The position numbers and the translations under genes were made by a program. Under the pieces are notes generated by a model that was given only the letters and a program-made list of their open reading frames with translations, did not search any database and was not told where the DNA came from. A DNA stretch of 64,000 bases from Calcarisporiella thermophila CBS 279.70 (lineage: Eukaryota > Calcarisporiellomycota), in NCBI RefSeq assembly GCF_041956535.1, contig NW_027192195.1:180336-244335 (forward strand), written 5' to 3'. Below are positions 48,485 through 57,916 of this stretch, in pieces (position 1 is the first letter of the stretch; the number at the start of each line of letters is the position of its first letter).

Positions 48485-49273
48485 TTTTCAAAAGCCTGTT
48501 CGGTAAACGCAATAAACACTGGGGACTAGGAGGGTGGAAAGCAAGAGGAGGTGAGGTGAGAGGCAGGATGCAAGAGGAATCGGTTGATTTAAAAGGGCTG
48601 TTAAGGTGAGTGACGTGGTTTGAGGTTCATTTCCACATTAACTCTAATCGCCTTCCACCTATCCATCCCTAAAGAGATTCGTCTCGAATTTTCGAAAATA
48701 ACTGGGCAACACACGATCTTATTCATCGAACGAATTCCCACTCACATATTGAGTTGACTCAACAAGACTGAGTCAAGTCTCACGAACCTCCCTATTGAAT
48801 CCCTTAACACCGCCTTGATTATTAATAGGCGGTTAACAAGTTGTGCAGCCCAGAGCAGCGTTGCCCTCCTACCCACCAGGCTTATTCAGTTCGATAAAAG
48901 AAGAAGAGGTGAAGAAGGTGCAATAGCAGATGTTGAGTTTGAAAATGGACCAGAAACAGAGGGCTTAAAGAAATGATGGATGCTTATAAAATTGTCAGTC
49001 GTAAAATGCCGCCGATTTTCAGGCAACAAACCGACCATTGCCGGACAAATCCGACCCATGAACTTTCTCGGTTCTCTCGGTCACTACACTTGAGTGCTTC
49101 CACGGCTCGGCGAAGATTCTTAATATGTAACCTTCTTATTATGTGCATATTATGTACAGGCCACGTAATGAAATACCGTTGCAGCATGAGATGTAAAATC
49201 GGCAAATATCCGTCGGTTGCGTCCACCTAATTAAGGAAAAAAAAGGCCAATTCCAAAAAGTAAATCTACCTTT
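48485..49273. other. Upstream region of secreted gene copy B
   Basis: This is the duplicated promoter region, with TGACGTGG at 48611-48618. A frame at 48973-49230 has no recognisable feature. Confidence 0.45.
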
Positions 49274-49346
49274 GCTCGTGACAGGGATCGAACCTGTGAC
49301 CTTGGCGTTATTAGCGCCACGCTATAACCAACTTAGCTACACGAGC
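49274..49346 (-). tRNA. tRNA-Ile (anticodon AAT)
   Basis: A 73-nt cloverleaf with acceptor stem GCTCGTG/CACGAGC, D-arm GCTA/TAGC, anticodon stem TGGCG/CGCCA with loop CTAATAA, and T-arm ACAGG/CCTGT with loop TTCGATC. The anticodon is AAT, and no intron is present. A T-rich terminator-like run lies just downstream on the minus strand. The gene body is identical to the copy at 57844. Confidence 0.97.
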
Positions 49347-49482
49347 TGACGAAAAATTTTTGAAAAAAAAAGTATCTGTAAACAAAAAGTGTGACTCGTT
49401 TATGACTGTTAATTGATCGTGCTTCTTTGTATCAAAATTTCGGTTATTATTACCATTCAGAATTCTACTCCACGCTTACTCC

Positions 49483-50811
49483 ATGCTCAACGACGGCTCG
49501 ATTTTATTATCTCATCTCCAGAAATATGGTCTAGACCTTGTGCCACACTCTACCAAGATTCGAGCTGTTACAGCCAAGAGAACTTTCCATCCAGGCAGTG
49601 AAATTGCGCGTTGGCTTCCCCTTGCTGTCGTTCCCCTTCCCGATCACGCGCAAAAACTTTGCCATCAATGTCTTGAAACAGCCAAAAGTAGGTGTTCTCG
49701 ATGCAAGAAAGCTTGGTTCTGTGGTACCGCGTGTTTTCAAAATGCATGGTCTGAGTGGCACAAAGTGACTTGTGGAGCCGATGTTAAGTTGGATGCCGAG
49801 GGCCTTATGCTACTAAAAGTTACAATTGCGTTAAAGGGTCAGAAAGGCGCAGTGGGCGAGGCATTTTTATCACTCCCTACCCATATTAATGAGTTATCTG
49901 CCCAGGTGATTGCTCGGTTTAGACAGATTGCGGCTCAAGTACATGGGCTAATCCCAGAAGTGGATGTCGAGATTCTGTTGTCCTATTTGTGTCGCTTCCG
50001 ATGTAACAATTTTTCTGTCGTAGATGCGCAGCTCTTCCCAGTAGCGGAGGGAACTTATCCATTTGGATCCTTACTAAACCACGCCTGCCGACCTAACGCA
50101 GTGGCGCTCTACGATGGAAACACACAGGTGATTCGAGTACTGGAGAAGATTGAGGTTGGAGAAGAGGTGTCAGTTGCGTACATGGATGTGATCCATGGAA
50201 AGTTGGCACGTCAAGCGGCACTTCGTGAGACCTATGCTTTCAATTGCCAATGCACAAGATGCCTTGGTGATGATTGGGTCGATAGCTTGTTGGAGATCGA
50301 TGGGAGAAAGACGGGGATTGAGGTAGAAGAGGATCTGACTAAATGCGAAGTGAATTCACCTTCCATAGCTAGCACATTTGCCAGCACCGTGATCACAACC
50401 TATCTAAATTCACGGTCTGACAGGCTGAAAGCAAACGAGCTGCCCCAAGATATTCTTATCCTCCCCTACTCGCTCGTCGATGCAGTATCCCATGCAAACG
50501 CTCGATTCCAAAAATGCATCACCTATGGACATTGGGAAGGGGCAGGCCATCTGGGCCGGTTTATCTTAGCCGTCTATCTCCTAGCGTATCCTAGAAACCA
50601 TCCCATGACTGGGCTCCATGCTTTCTCTCTTGGAAAATGCCTATGGAATTGTAGTAATTTGGCCGCAACTCAAGAAGCTATAAAATTCTTGAGTTTGGCA
50701 ACGACGGTGCTTGAGCTAAATCTTAGAGGTAACCGAACCGGGGAGAAAGTGGTCAACGAGGCAAAAGCACTGTTGCATGAAGCGCAGAAGGAATGCAGAC
50801 GTATGAGTTGA
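49483..50811 (+). CDS. SET and MYND domain (SMYD-type) protein methyltransferase
   Basis: Intronless gene of 442 residues. A MYND zinc finger at residues 60-97 shows CHQC, CSRCKK, FCGTAC and WHKVTC. It interrupts a SET domain whose later motifs are NHACRPNA (199-206) and GEEVSVAY (226-233), followed by the post-SET cysteines CQCTRC (255-260). The C-terminal region is a helical, TPR-like domain. The family transfers methyl groups from S-adenosylmethionine to lysines of histones or cytosolic proteins. The substrate here is unknown. All catalytic landmarks are intact. Confidence 0.94.
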   Translation: MLNDGSILLSHLQKYGLDLVPHSTKIRAVTAKRTFHPGSEIARWLPLAVVPLPDHAQKLCHQCLETAKSRCSRCKKAWFCGTACFQNAWSEWHKVTCGADVKLDAEGLMLLKVTIALKGQKGAVGEAFLSLPTHINELSAQVIARFRQIAAQVHGLIPEVDVEILLSYLCRFRCNNFSVVDAQLFPVAEGTYPFGSLLNHACRPNAVALYDGNTQVIRVLEKIEVGEEVSVAYMDVIHGKLARQAALRETYAFNCQCTRCLGDDWVDSLLEIDGRKTGIEVEEDLTKCEVNSPSIASTFASTVITTYLNSRSDRLKANELPQDILILPYSLVDAVSHANARFQKCITYGHWEGAGHLGRFILAVYLLAYPRNHPMTGLHAFSLGKCLWNCSNLAATQEAIKFLSLATTVLELNLRGNRTGEKVVNEAKALLHEAQKECRRMS

Positions 50812-50914
50812 AAATTCAATTTTCCATAATACACAGTGTAGCATCTCATCCTTGGAATAACGCCTCATGATAATGAACATTTTATTCTATTTAAACTATT
50901 TGCATTTAATCTTG

Positions 50915-51952
50915 TTATATCTTCTCTACCGCCAAAACTTCAAGATGTATTGCTTTTCTCTCCCCGCTTTCCGCTCCATTGCGATCTAAAATGCTCTTAT
51001 TAGTCATCCCTGACATCCCACGTTACCAACGCAAATCTTACTATTACCTTTCCATGAAGGCCCCAGTCTCGCTTCATCCAATCCAAGATTTCGTGTGGTT
51101 TGTTTTCACTGATAACCAGGAGGTAAAACATCCCCGTTGGAGAGAGTAGCTCCTACAAACACTCATAGAATATAAATCCAGTCTACAGAGGTACACTCAA
51201 AAATATGCCCACCGACACAAGGGGAATCATCCGGTCGATAATCTCCCTTCCATCTTTTCCGCCTGCCCAGGCAGCTTCTATCGAATTGCTTCCAACCTCA
51301 TCGGAGGTTGTCAGCACGTAGGGAGGATTCATATAGAGTATGTCGACTTTGTGACGAAGACGGGGAAGTAATGAGTCGCAGAGCGATGTTGTTATCACGT
51401 CAGCGTGCACCTTACAACACGGACATGGGTACAACGAGATACATATAAAATAAATGAAGGGCTAAAGTTGAAAACCAACATTGAAGCCTTACATTGTTTT
51501 TTATGCATGTTAGCTTAGTGGCCACCGAGGCTCGCGGGTTTATATCTGTGCAGAGTAGCACTACCGACGCGGTAAGCGAAATTGAGTAGAACATGGCTAC
51601 TAATTGGCCCACTTACATACACCAGTCCCCTCAAGAATTTTTCCTAAGAATGCCGTTACACATCCAGAGCCTGACCTTAAAACCAAGAGGGAGATCAGCG
51701 CGACTAATATTATCATAGACTGCTTCTGATCCGCTTACCCGACCTCAAGCCCTATCTTTGGATCTCTCTTCTTTATTTCCAAGGCATCTTGTTCGAGGGC
51801 ATCAAGCAGTAAAAAAGTATCCTCTGAATTCGATGGAATTTAGCATCGAGTGACAAACTTCTGTGTCAAAGGCGGAAGTGTTTACCTGCTGGTTCATATA
51901 TGTGCCTAAAGTCATTCGAGGATAAATGGGAGAGATCTGGAGTCGGGATCAT
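50915..51952 (-). CDS. MTQ2: eRF1 glutamine methyltransferase catalytic subunit (MTQ2/N6AMT1)
   Basis: Exons are complement(join(50915-50995, 51048-51152, 51213-51410, 51493-51560, 51617-51675, 51739-51823, 51886-51952)), giving 220 residues, close to the human protein. The S-adenosylmethionine loop is LEVGSGSGCVTAFL, and the catalytic motif is NPPY in YMNPPYVLTTSDEVGS. The block IEAAWAGGKDGREIIDR is highly characteristic of the family. The enzyme methylates the GGQ glutamine of release factor eRF1 together with Trm112. All seven small exons splice GT-AG and the length closes exactly. Confidence 0.94.
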
Positions 51953-52272
51953 AGCTCTATCCCTTCTCGGCCAAATTTAAAGTGTAATTAAAATGTTGCT
52001 CAGTAATAAAATCGTCCCGTGTCCAATTCTTAAGCAAGCCTTATTTTAAAATGTAAAAGGAACACCTAAAGTGAGGGGGAGGGGAGCAGGTGTGAGTATC
52101 CAATAATAAGCCAAAGTAGAAGAAAAAAGCAATATATATATAAAGGAACTATACAAGAAGAAGAAAGTACGATACACATTTCCACCTTTTATCATTTTCT
52201 GAAGTAAACCGAAAATGGAACTAGATAACAGTAGAACAATAGGGTATAACAATAAGAGAGGAAAGCCGGCGG
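51953..52272. other. Intergenic, AT-rich, no gene seen
   Basis: This contains the MTQ2 promoter and the 3' flank of the bHLH gene, with a (TA)n run near 52132-52142. Confidence 0.5.
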
Positions 52273-53194
52273 TCAAGCCCGCCGTTTCTTCTTCGCTCTG
52301 TCCTCCTGCTCAAAGATGGCTCGAAGCCGTGCATTTTCCGCCTGTAACTGTGCGTTCTCCTCTGCTAACTGTCGATTGGATTGCTTAAAGGTTTCCAATT
52401 GCCGAGTCAGGTCGCTTACTGTTTGCTCGGCCATCAGACGGTCCAGCGTCTGCTTTTGCATCACTGAAGCATGCTCTTCCTTGAGTTGCTGAATATAGCC
52501 CACCGCTCGTTGAAGAATCAATCCTTTATTCTTCTCGCATCCTGGCACAATCTTCGCCAGCTCATTGATGCCTTCGTTGATGGTCTAGAGCATATGTAAG
52601 AGATCCCCAATGAATAACAGGGACAAAAGGTAGGAGAATTAAGGTACTTGCCTCCCTACGACGGCGCTCGACCTCTTTGTGATTTTCCTTTCGTAACCGA
52701 TGCCATTCTTCACTTCCTACGGGGGGTTTTTGTTGCTGAGGATTAGCCTGGCGCGCATTCTGCACAACGCGAAGCGGCGACTCTTGCTTGTTCAGCCCTG
52801 CCTGCTGGAGTTGGGCGGCAAGCTCAGGGTTTGAGGCAAGGAATTGCTGGGTTGCTTCAGGATTAGATGCGAGAAGATGTTGTGCGGCCGCAGAGAGTTG
52901 ACTATCAGCGGAATGTGGTTAGCAAAGTGTAAGATCAGGCCCCAATTACACGCTTATACTTTGTAGTTTGGGAAGTCAGGGGTATGGGTCGCTCAGATGA
53001 AGCCTTTGATCTATCATTGGACGAATTGACATCAGGCTGTGAAGGTTTCTCACCGTCTTCTTTCATATGGCCATTCAATGACTATACACATGAGAAAAAA
53101 AAAAAAGTTAAATTTCGCCCACGATTACAACGCAACGTACTGTCCAATTTTTGCTCACCATTTGAAGGATGGTTGCACCGTCTTCACTTGACAT
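52273..53194 (-). CDS. CBF1: Cbf1-like bHLH leucine-zipper transcription factor
   Basis: Exons are complement(join(52273-52584, 52652-52901, 52960-53081, 53159-53194)), giving 239 residues. The basic region NHKEVERRRRE has the His-Glu-Arg triad that specifies CACGTG. The helix-loop-helix continues with TINEGINELAKIVPG and GLILQRAVGYIQQLKEEH. A leucine zipper-like coiled coil (QLETFKQSNRQLAEEN) and a KKKRR end follow. In yeasts, Cbf1 controls sulfur amino acid and respiratory genes and binds centromeres. The last intron uses a GC donor (GAG|GCAAGT), required for frame and for the intact basic region. The promoter is shared with PRPP synthetase. Confidence 0.92.
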
Positions 53195-53468
53195 TTTACA
53201 GTTGCGATGTTCACGGGAGATGGTAGTAAAACGACTATATTGTCAAAAGAGTGTACAATAAAAACAAAATACTATAGGCGATAATTTAATAATGGTGGGA
53301 AGGGGCGAAAAGAGAAATATGAAATTGACGCTACAACTTTGGAGTACTTTTCGTTTTGGTCGCGTTTCGCGTATTTTTTCTTTTACAGAGGACCAAAGGA
53401 TATGAAAAGAGCAGGTGACCTGCGATAAGGGCAAAAGACGGGTGGAGAAAAAGTCACTGAAATTATTC

Positions 53469-53505
53469 TAATGGACAAGCCACGGATCACGTGGGCTATC
53501 CATTA
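53469..53505. promoter_or_regulatory. Imperfect 37-bp palindrome containing ATCACGTGGG
   Basis: The arms start TAATGGA and end TCCATTA, with AGCCACG facing CGTGGGCT inside. About 13 of 16 arm positions pair. CACGTG sits at 53488-53493, just right of the centre. It lies 275 bp from the bHLH start and 57 bp from the PRPP synthetase start, between divergent genes. It is a plausible site for the Cbf1-like factor itself. Confidence 0.55.
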
Positions 53506-53561
53506 GCATAGAGAGCAAACAATCAAAACAAACTCTCACACGCCTTTGAGGACAACAAAAC

Positions 53562-54981
53562 ATGAGAAACATCAAGGTTTTTGGTGGATCGTCTCATCCC
53601 CTTCTCACCGAGCAGATCTGTACCCGCCTGGGTATCCAACCAGGCAAGGTGAAGCTCTCCAAGTTCTCGAACCTAGAAACGAATGTAGAGATTGGAGAGA
53701 GCGTTCGTGACTGCGATGTTTACATTATTCAGAGTGGATGCGGACATGTTAATGACAATTTGATGGAGATGCTTATTATGATCCAGGCTTGCAAAACTGC
53801 CAGCGCACGCAAGGTGACAGCAGTTATCCCGTGCTTCCCATATGCAAGACAGCCTGATGCTCCTTATAAGAAGGCGGGAGCTCCTCTCTCGCGGGTCTCG
53901 TCATCAGTTTCCTCGCTACCCGCCACACCCGCAGCGGGGGAAATTAGAGATCCTATTAGTCTGGCAAATGCTGTGCAACGGATACAGGTCAATGGGACCG
54001 ATTCGGCTGCAAGCACGGCTCCATCCTCTCCCACGGCAGATGCCACGCCTACCGACAGCAACGGCTCGCCACAAGTACACAGGCACAATGCTCAGCGTCC
54101 CACGGTGCTCCAACTTCCAAGTGCTTTGTACCAGTCATCTGGTTTTATGTCACAGCAACAGTCGTCGAGCAGCGGCTATAAGCACTGGGTTGCACGCTCG
54201 GGCACACTTATTGCCAACCTTTTGATGTGCGCAGGTAAATATTGTGTTTTCATCCCTCTGAAAATAGATGCCTACAGCATATGCTCATCAATATGACTGA
54301 ATAGGTGCGGATCACATTATTACAATGGACCTCCACGACCCGCAATTCCAAGGCTTTTTTGATATCCCAGTTGATAACCTTTATGGACAACCTCTTATGA
54401 TCAAGTACATAAGAGAAAACGTGAAGAACTATGAGGATGCAGTTATTGTTTCTCCAGATGCTGGTGGCGCCAAAAGGTTCGCGGCCCCTATATTTTCCCA
54501 AATCCCTGCAGACCTTTAGTTGATCGCCTCTTTTTATTTTCATAGAGCCACGGCCATTGCTGAGAAGCTACATATGGATTTTGCCTTAATTCACAAGGAG
54601 CGACGGCACGCCTCGAAACCCAACAAGACAGACATGATGCTTGTAGGAGATGTGCGCGACAAAATCTGTATTCTTATTGACGATATTGCAGACACCTGCT
54701 TCACCATCACTAAGGCGGCTAAAGTGCTGGTGCAGAATGGTGCTAAGCAGATTTATGCCATTATCACCCACGCTACCATGTCGGGAGACGCGCTACGGCG
54801 ACTTGAGGCGAGCCACATTGATCATATTGTGGTCAGTAACAGCGTTCCACAGGAGGAGCATCTTCAACGGTGCTCAAAACTTCGGGTCTTCGACGTGGCT
54901 GCCATATTTGCCGAGGCGATCCGGAGAATCCACAACGGCGAGAGTGTTTCGGTGCTTTTTGAGGTGCGAGACATCTGTTAA
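53562..54981 (+). CDS. Ribose-phosphate pyrophosphokinase (PRPP synthetase) with long internal insertion
   Basis: Makes 5-phosphoribosyl-1-pyrophosphate from ribose 5-phosphate and ATP for purine, pyrimidine, histidine and tryptophan synthesis. Exons are 53562-54234, 54305-54476 and 54546-54981, giving 426 residues. Landmarks are [13 protein letters not shown], the catalytic flexible-loop region PCFPYARQ, the [16 protein letters not shown] block, [10 protein letters not shown] and the PRPP loop [10 protein letters not shown]. About 110 residues rich in serine, threonine and proline (about 99-210) are inserted between PYARQ and SGTLIANL. Such non-homologous insertions are known in some fungal Prs subunits that also act in wall integrity signalling. 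The flanking catalytic residues look intact. Confidence 0.94.
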
Positions 54982-55624
54982 ACACCAAGCTATACATCGT
55001 ATCTTTCTATATTTCGGTGTGTTGTAACTTCAATTTGCCGCATTCTCACCTTTGATCTGTTTTTCCCTGTCAAACAAGAAAAAAATTGTAATGTACATAT
55101 GATTATAAGAATATGCTTTTTTATTGTTCCAAACCACTAGAGATAGATCGAACTTATTATAGACGATGACTCTGGCTTGTTCGCTGAACATTTTAAACAT
55201 TCCATCTTGCAAGAAAAGTTAAAATCTTGAAATGTTAATAAAAAAATCTTTATTGAAAGTTTATCATATTTAGTCAAACAGTTACAATATTAGCCTACAA
55301 CGACGAGAACCCTCGGTACCATGCTGAATGCAACGACGGATAAAACACCAAGTTTAAAACCCTAAAACACAGTACTATTTGTACAGGTTACAAACACCCC
55401 GAGCATTTGGATACTGTGATGTGGCCTATTCATTGAGGATGCCTTGGAAGATGAGCTAGAGAAGAGGAGAGCGAATGTAGAGGAAATACTATCGGCTAAG
55501 GGCGGAAGTGGGAGATAGAAACAGGAATGGGACACTGATAACGAAGGAGTGATACGACTCCATGGCAAACACTATGACGTACTTGGTTGGCGACGGCCGC
55601 AATACCGTCTAGTGACGCCACGTC
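54982..55624. other. Intergenic, AT-rich, no gene seen
   Basis: This is the 3' flank of the PRPP synthetase gene. Short minus-strand frames (55030-55212, 55362-55568) are not supported. Confidence 0.5.
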
Positions 55625-56377
55625 TCAGCGGCCTTTCTCGCGTGTATAATCGAGGCCTGTAAGTAGATACGGGGCCCATGCTGCCTCACGGTTCTCCCCA
55701 CGCATCAGGTCGCACCTACTCATATTCATCCACCCGAACCATGCAAACCATACATTGCCATGTTTGCCCATGAGATCACCCTCTATTGTAGTTTCTATGG
55801 CCCTCCTTACACCGTCCGGGTCCGCGCACTCTCCGTCGAATTGTGTCCGCTTAGGCACTACACGTCACCCTGGAGGTATCACGACTTGCCTGTGCGGATA
55901 TATAACGTGGGCGGTGCATGATTCATCAGTGACATACTGGTCACCTACCGCCATAGCTGTGTCGCCACTCTCTAGCATCTCTGCCAAGCACGGTTTTCCA
56001 CAATGGTGGCTCCCAAACCCAGCAGCTCATGCTTCCTCCTCACATTTGTTCTCACGCAGACCGCCACTGATCCGAGCTACTACTTCACTGAACTCCACCC
56101 CATCGCCTGTGGTAGACTCAAACACATCTACTAGTGGTCCCACACTATGCATACCGCCGTCCGCCCCTAAAAAATCACGGCAAGTATATACACGTTCTTT
56201 CAACCAGCTATCTAACCTGTCAGCACTCCACCTGTACATCTTTCCTCCGTGCCCTGGCTCGCCATTCCCCAAATACACCACACGAAGCCCCCCAGTATAT
56301 ATCTGGATCTGCACACCATCCCATACCTCTACGCGCTCGATATAGAATTTGCCCATGAATCGGTAGAGGCCAATCAA
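55625..56377 (-). pseudogene. Decayed protein-coding frame interrupted by two TGA codons
   Basis: One minus-strand frame stays open from about 56482 down to the stop at 55625 except for TGA at 56027-56029 and at 55865-55867. The sequence on all three segments is protein-like and rich in W, G and acidic residues (YIERVEVWDGVQIQIYTGG, KPCLAEMLESGDTAMAVG, VWFAWFGWMNMSRCDLMRG). No intron with correct phase removes the stops. Both TGA codons could come from CGA by C-to-T change. Other genes here use TGA as a normal stop, so recoding is unlikely. The family was not recognised. It may derive from a mobile element or a lost accessory gene. Confidence 0.5.
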
Positions 56378-56482
56378 AGTATGGTGTCGGATTTTGTCGA
56401 AGTTTGTAAATAAATTTCTTAGACTAAGTGCTTGTAAATACTGTGAAGTGAAGTTTATTATAGCTGATTTTTGTGAGAAATG

Positions 56483-57078
56483 TTAGCATCTTACGATCAT
56501 TTTGTTTTGTGAATTGTTCATTTCACTAGCCTTATTATATACAAACTTTATAATTCTTCGATAATTCTCTTATATTGCTCTTATATTGTATATGCATGTG
56601 AAACATTATTTTTACGATAAAGATGTTTAAGTGATTACACAATTATATATCCACAATGTATTATTGAGACTATCAGCAACTTTTGCCTCAGAGGGGTGAT
56701 TTCTTTAGCTCTTCGGCCTTTTGTGTATTCATGCTATCTGGGTGTAATTTCATGAGTAAATGGAGTGAGTATCTGGACGGTCTTGTCTTATTGATGCAGC
56801 TTGGACTTTTTTGAGCATAATGTTTGTGACAGGAGTTTTACAATGGGGTAGACACACTCTAGGATAAAGTTATTTTGTTTCCATCTGTCTATATAGTGAG
56901 GTAGAATAATTTCTGATAGCTCCGGAGTGTCATGACCCGTTTTAAAAATACTAAGTTTACAAAGGTCTTAAAAGCGACAACTCATTTATGATATATTTTG
57001 TGTGGAAATTTCACTGCTTCTTGTAGCGAGATCTTAAAACTTGAAAATTATTTTTTTAACTATAGGCTCTATTGAATA
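56483..57078. other. Intergenic, AT-rich, no gene seen
   Basis: Nothing distinctive lies between the decayed frame and the retroelement. Confidence 0.5.
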
Positions 57079-57772
57079 CGATAATTATAATCGTTTTTTT
57101 TCAACCAAGGACCTTTATTGAAAAGTATCCTATACTGTTAAAAAGATAGGGTAGCTTCTACGTCAAAATCACCCAGGTAATGCCCCTGGCCTACCTTGCA
57201 GAATCCGGAAGCTAGAAGGAAGAAGTAAGAAAGAGAGAAAGAAGTGTAAGTGGATGAGTGAAAGGGTGATGAGGAAAGAGCTAGGAAAGTATGGAAACAG
57301 AAATTAGCTTAATTAAGGAAAAAATGTGAGAGGGAGGGATAAAAAGTTGTGTGCAACGGTATTAAGATAGATTGCTTACGTACATGAAATAATGAAGAGA
57401 AGGGAAGGATTGAAAAAGTAAAGGAAAGAAGCGAAAAAAAAAGAAAAAAAAGGAAAGATATGGAAAACGATAGAGGGAGTGGTATTAATATACAGCGGTG
57501 AGGGGTTGGGTGCAGTTCTCAGGCCCGAGTTCGGACTGGGATTTGATCTTCAGAGGTGTCCTGGGTGAAAATCACAGAATCAATCTATGATGTTCACCAA
57601 GTTTCCCTTTATCATTTATCGATGAAGTCTTTTTTCCGACCCTGTTTCATTGCCATCCACTACTTGGACTTTATTCCTTACTGCATTTCATGGTCAAATT
57701 GTTTGGTTATGGCTACCGGGTTGGGTTGGGCATCGTCTAGCATTACTTCAAGTCTCGAGCGATAATTATAAT
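57079..57772 (-). mobile_element. 5'-truncated non-LTR retroelement with 13-bp target site duplication
   Basis: The direct repeat CGATAATTATAAT at 57079-57091 and 57760-57772 brackets a minus-strand insert of about 668 bp. On the minus strand the insert ends with ACTTTTCAATAAAGG and an A-run (T-run 57094-57101 on plus). About 500 bp match the insert at 605-1168. The intact duplication suggests a younger insertion than the cluster at the left edge. It lies 71 bp upstream of the tRNA-Ile at 57844. The plus-strand frame inside it (57556-57765) is not a gene. Confidence 0.85.
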
Positions 57773-57843
57773 ATTATTTATGTCGGAGTTTGAAATACAT
57801 TAGATAGCTAATGAGAAGCTTAACCGACTCAAATTTCGCAGGA

Positions 57844-57916
57844 GCTCGTGTAGCTAAGTTGGTTATAGCGTGGCGCTAATAACGCCAAGGTCACAGGTTC
57901 GATCCCTGTCACGAGC
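57844..57916 (+). tRNA. tRNA-Ile (anticodon AAT)
   Basis: This is a 73-nt cloverleaf identical to the gene at 49274-49346 but on the opposite strand. The stems pair fully (GCTCGTG/CACGAGC acceptor, ACAGG/CCTGT T-arm), the anticodon loop is CTAATAA, and internal A and B boxes are intact. It is followed by a T-run shortly downstream (57931-57937), suitable for RNA polymerase III termination. A retroelement is inserted just upstream. Confidence 0.97.

Larger units (their letters stand above)
46380..49230. repeat. Tandem segmental duplication of secreted-gene unit
   Basis: Two units (about 46380-47500 and 48100-49230) each hold a secreted protein gene plus about 0.7 kb of upstream sequence. Upstream similarity is patchy but collinear (GAGGAATC, TGACGTGG, ATTAACT, CTCATTCATC or a close variant, TATTAAT). 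The second unit stops next to the tRNA at 49274. The spacer 47500-48100 shows no gene. Confidence 0.65.

Noticed and set aside
55939-56027. Introns that would remove the two TGA codons
   Set aside because: GT-AG pairs exist (for example GTGAGG to GGCAG) but create a new stop at the junction.
55625-56377. Stop-codon reassignment (TGA read as an amino acid)
   Set aside because: The Dal5-type permease and the secreted protein at 62242 end properly at TGA, and conserved genes have no internal TGA.
57556-57765. Plus-strand frame of 69 codons
   Set aside because: It lies inside the minus-strand retroelement and overlaps its target duplication.
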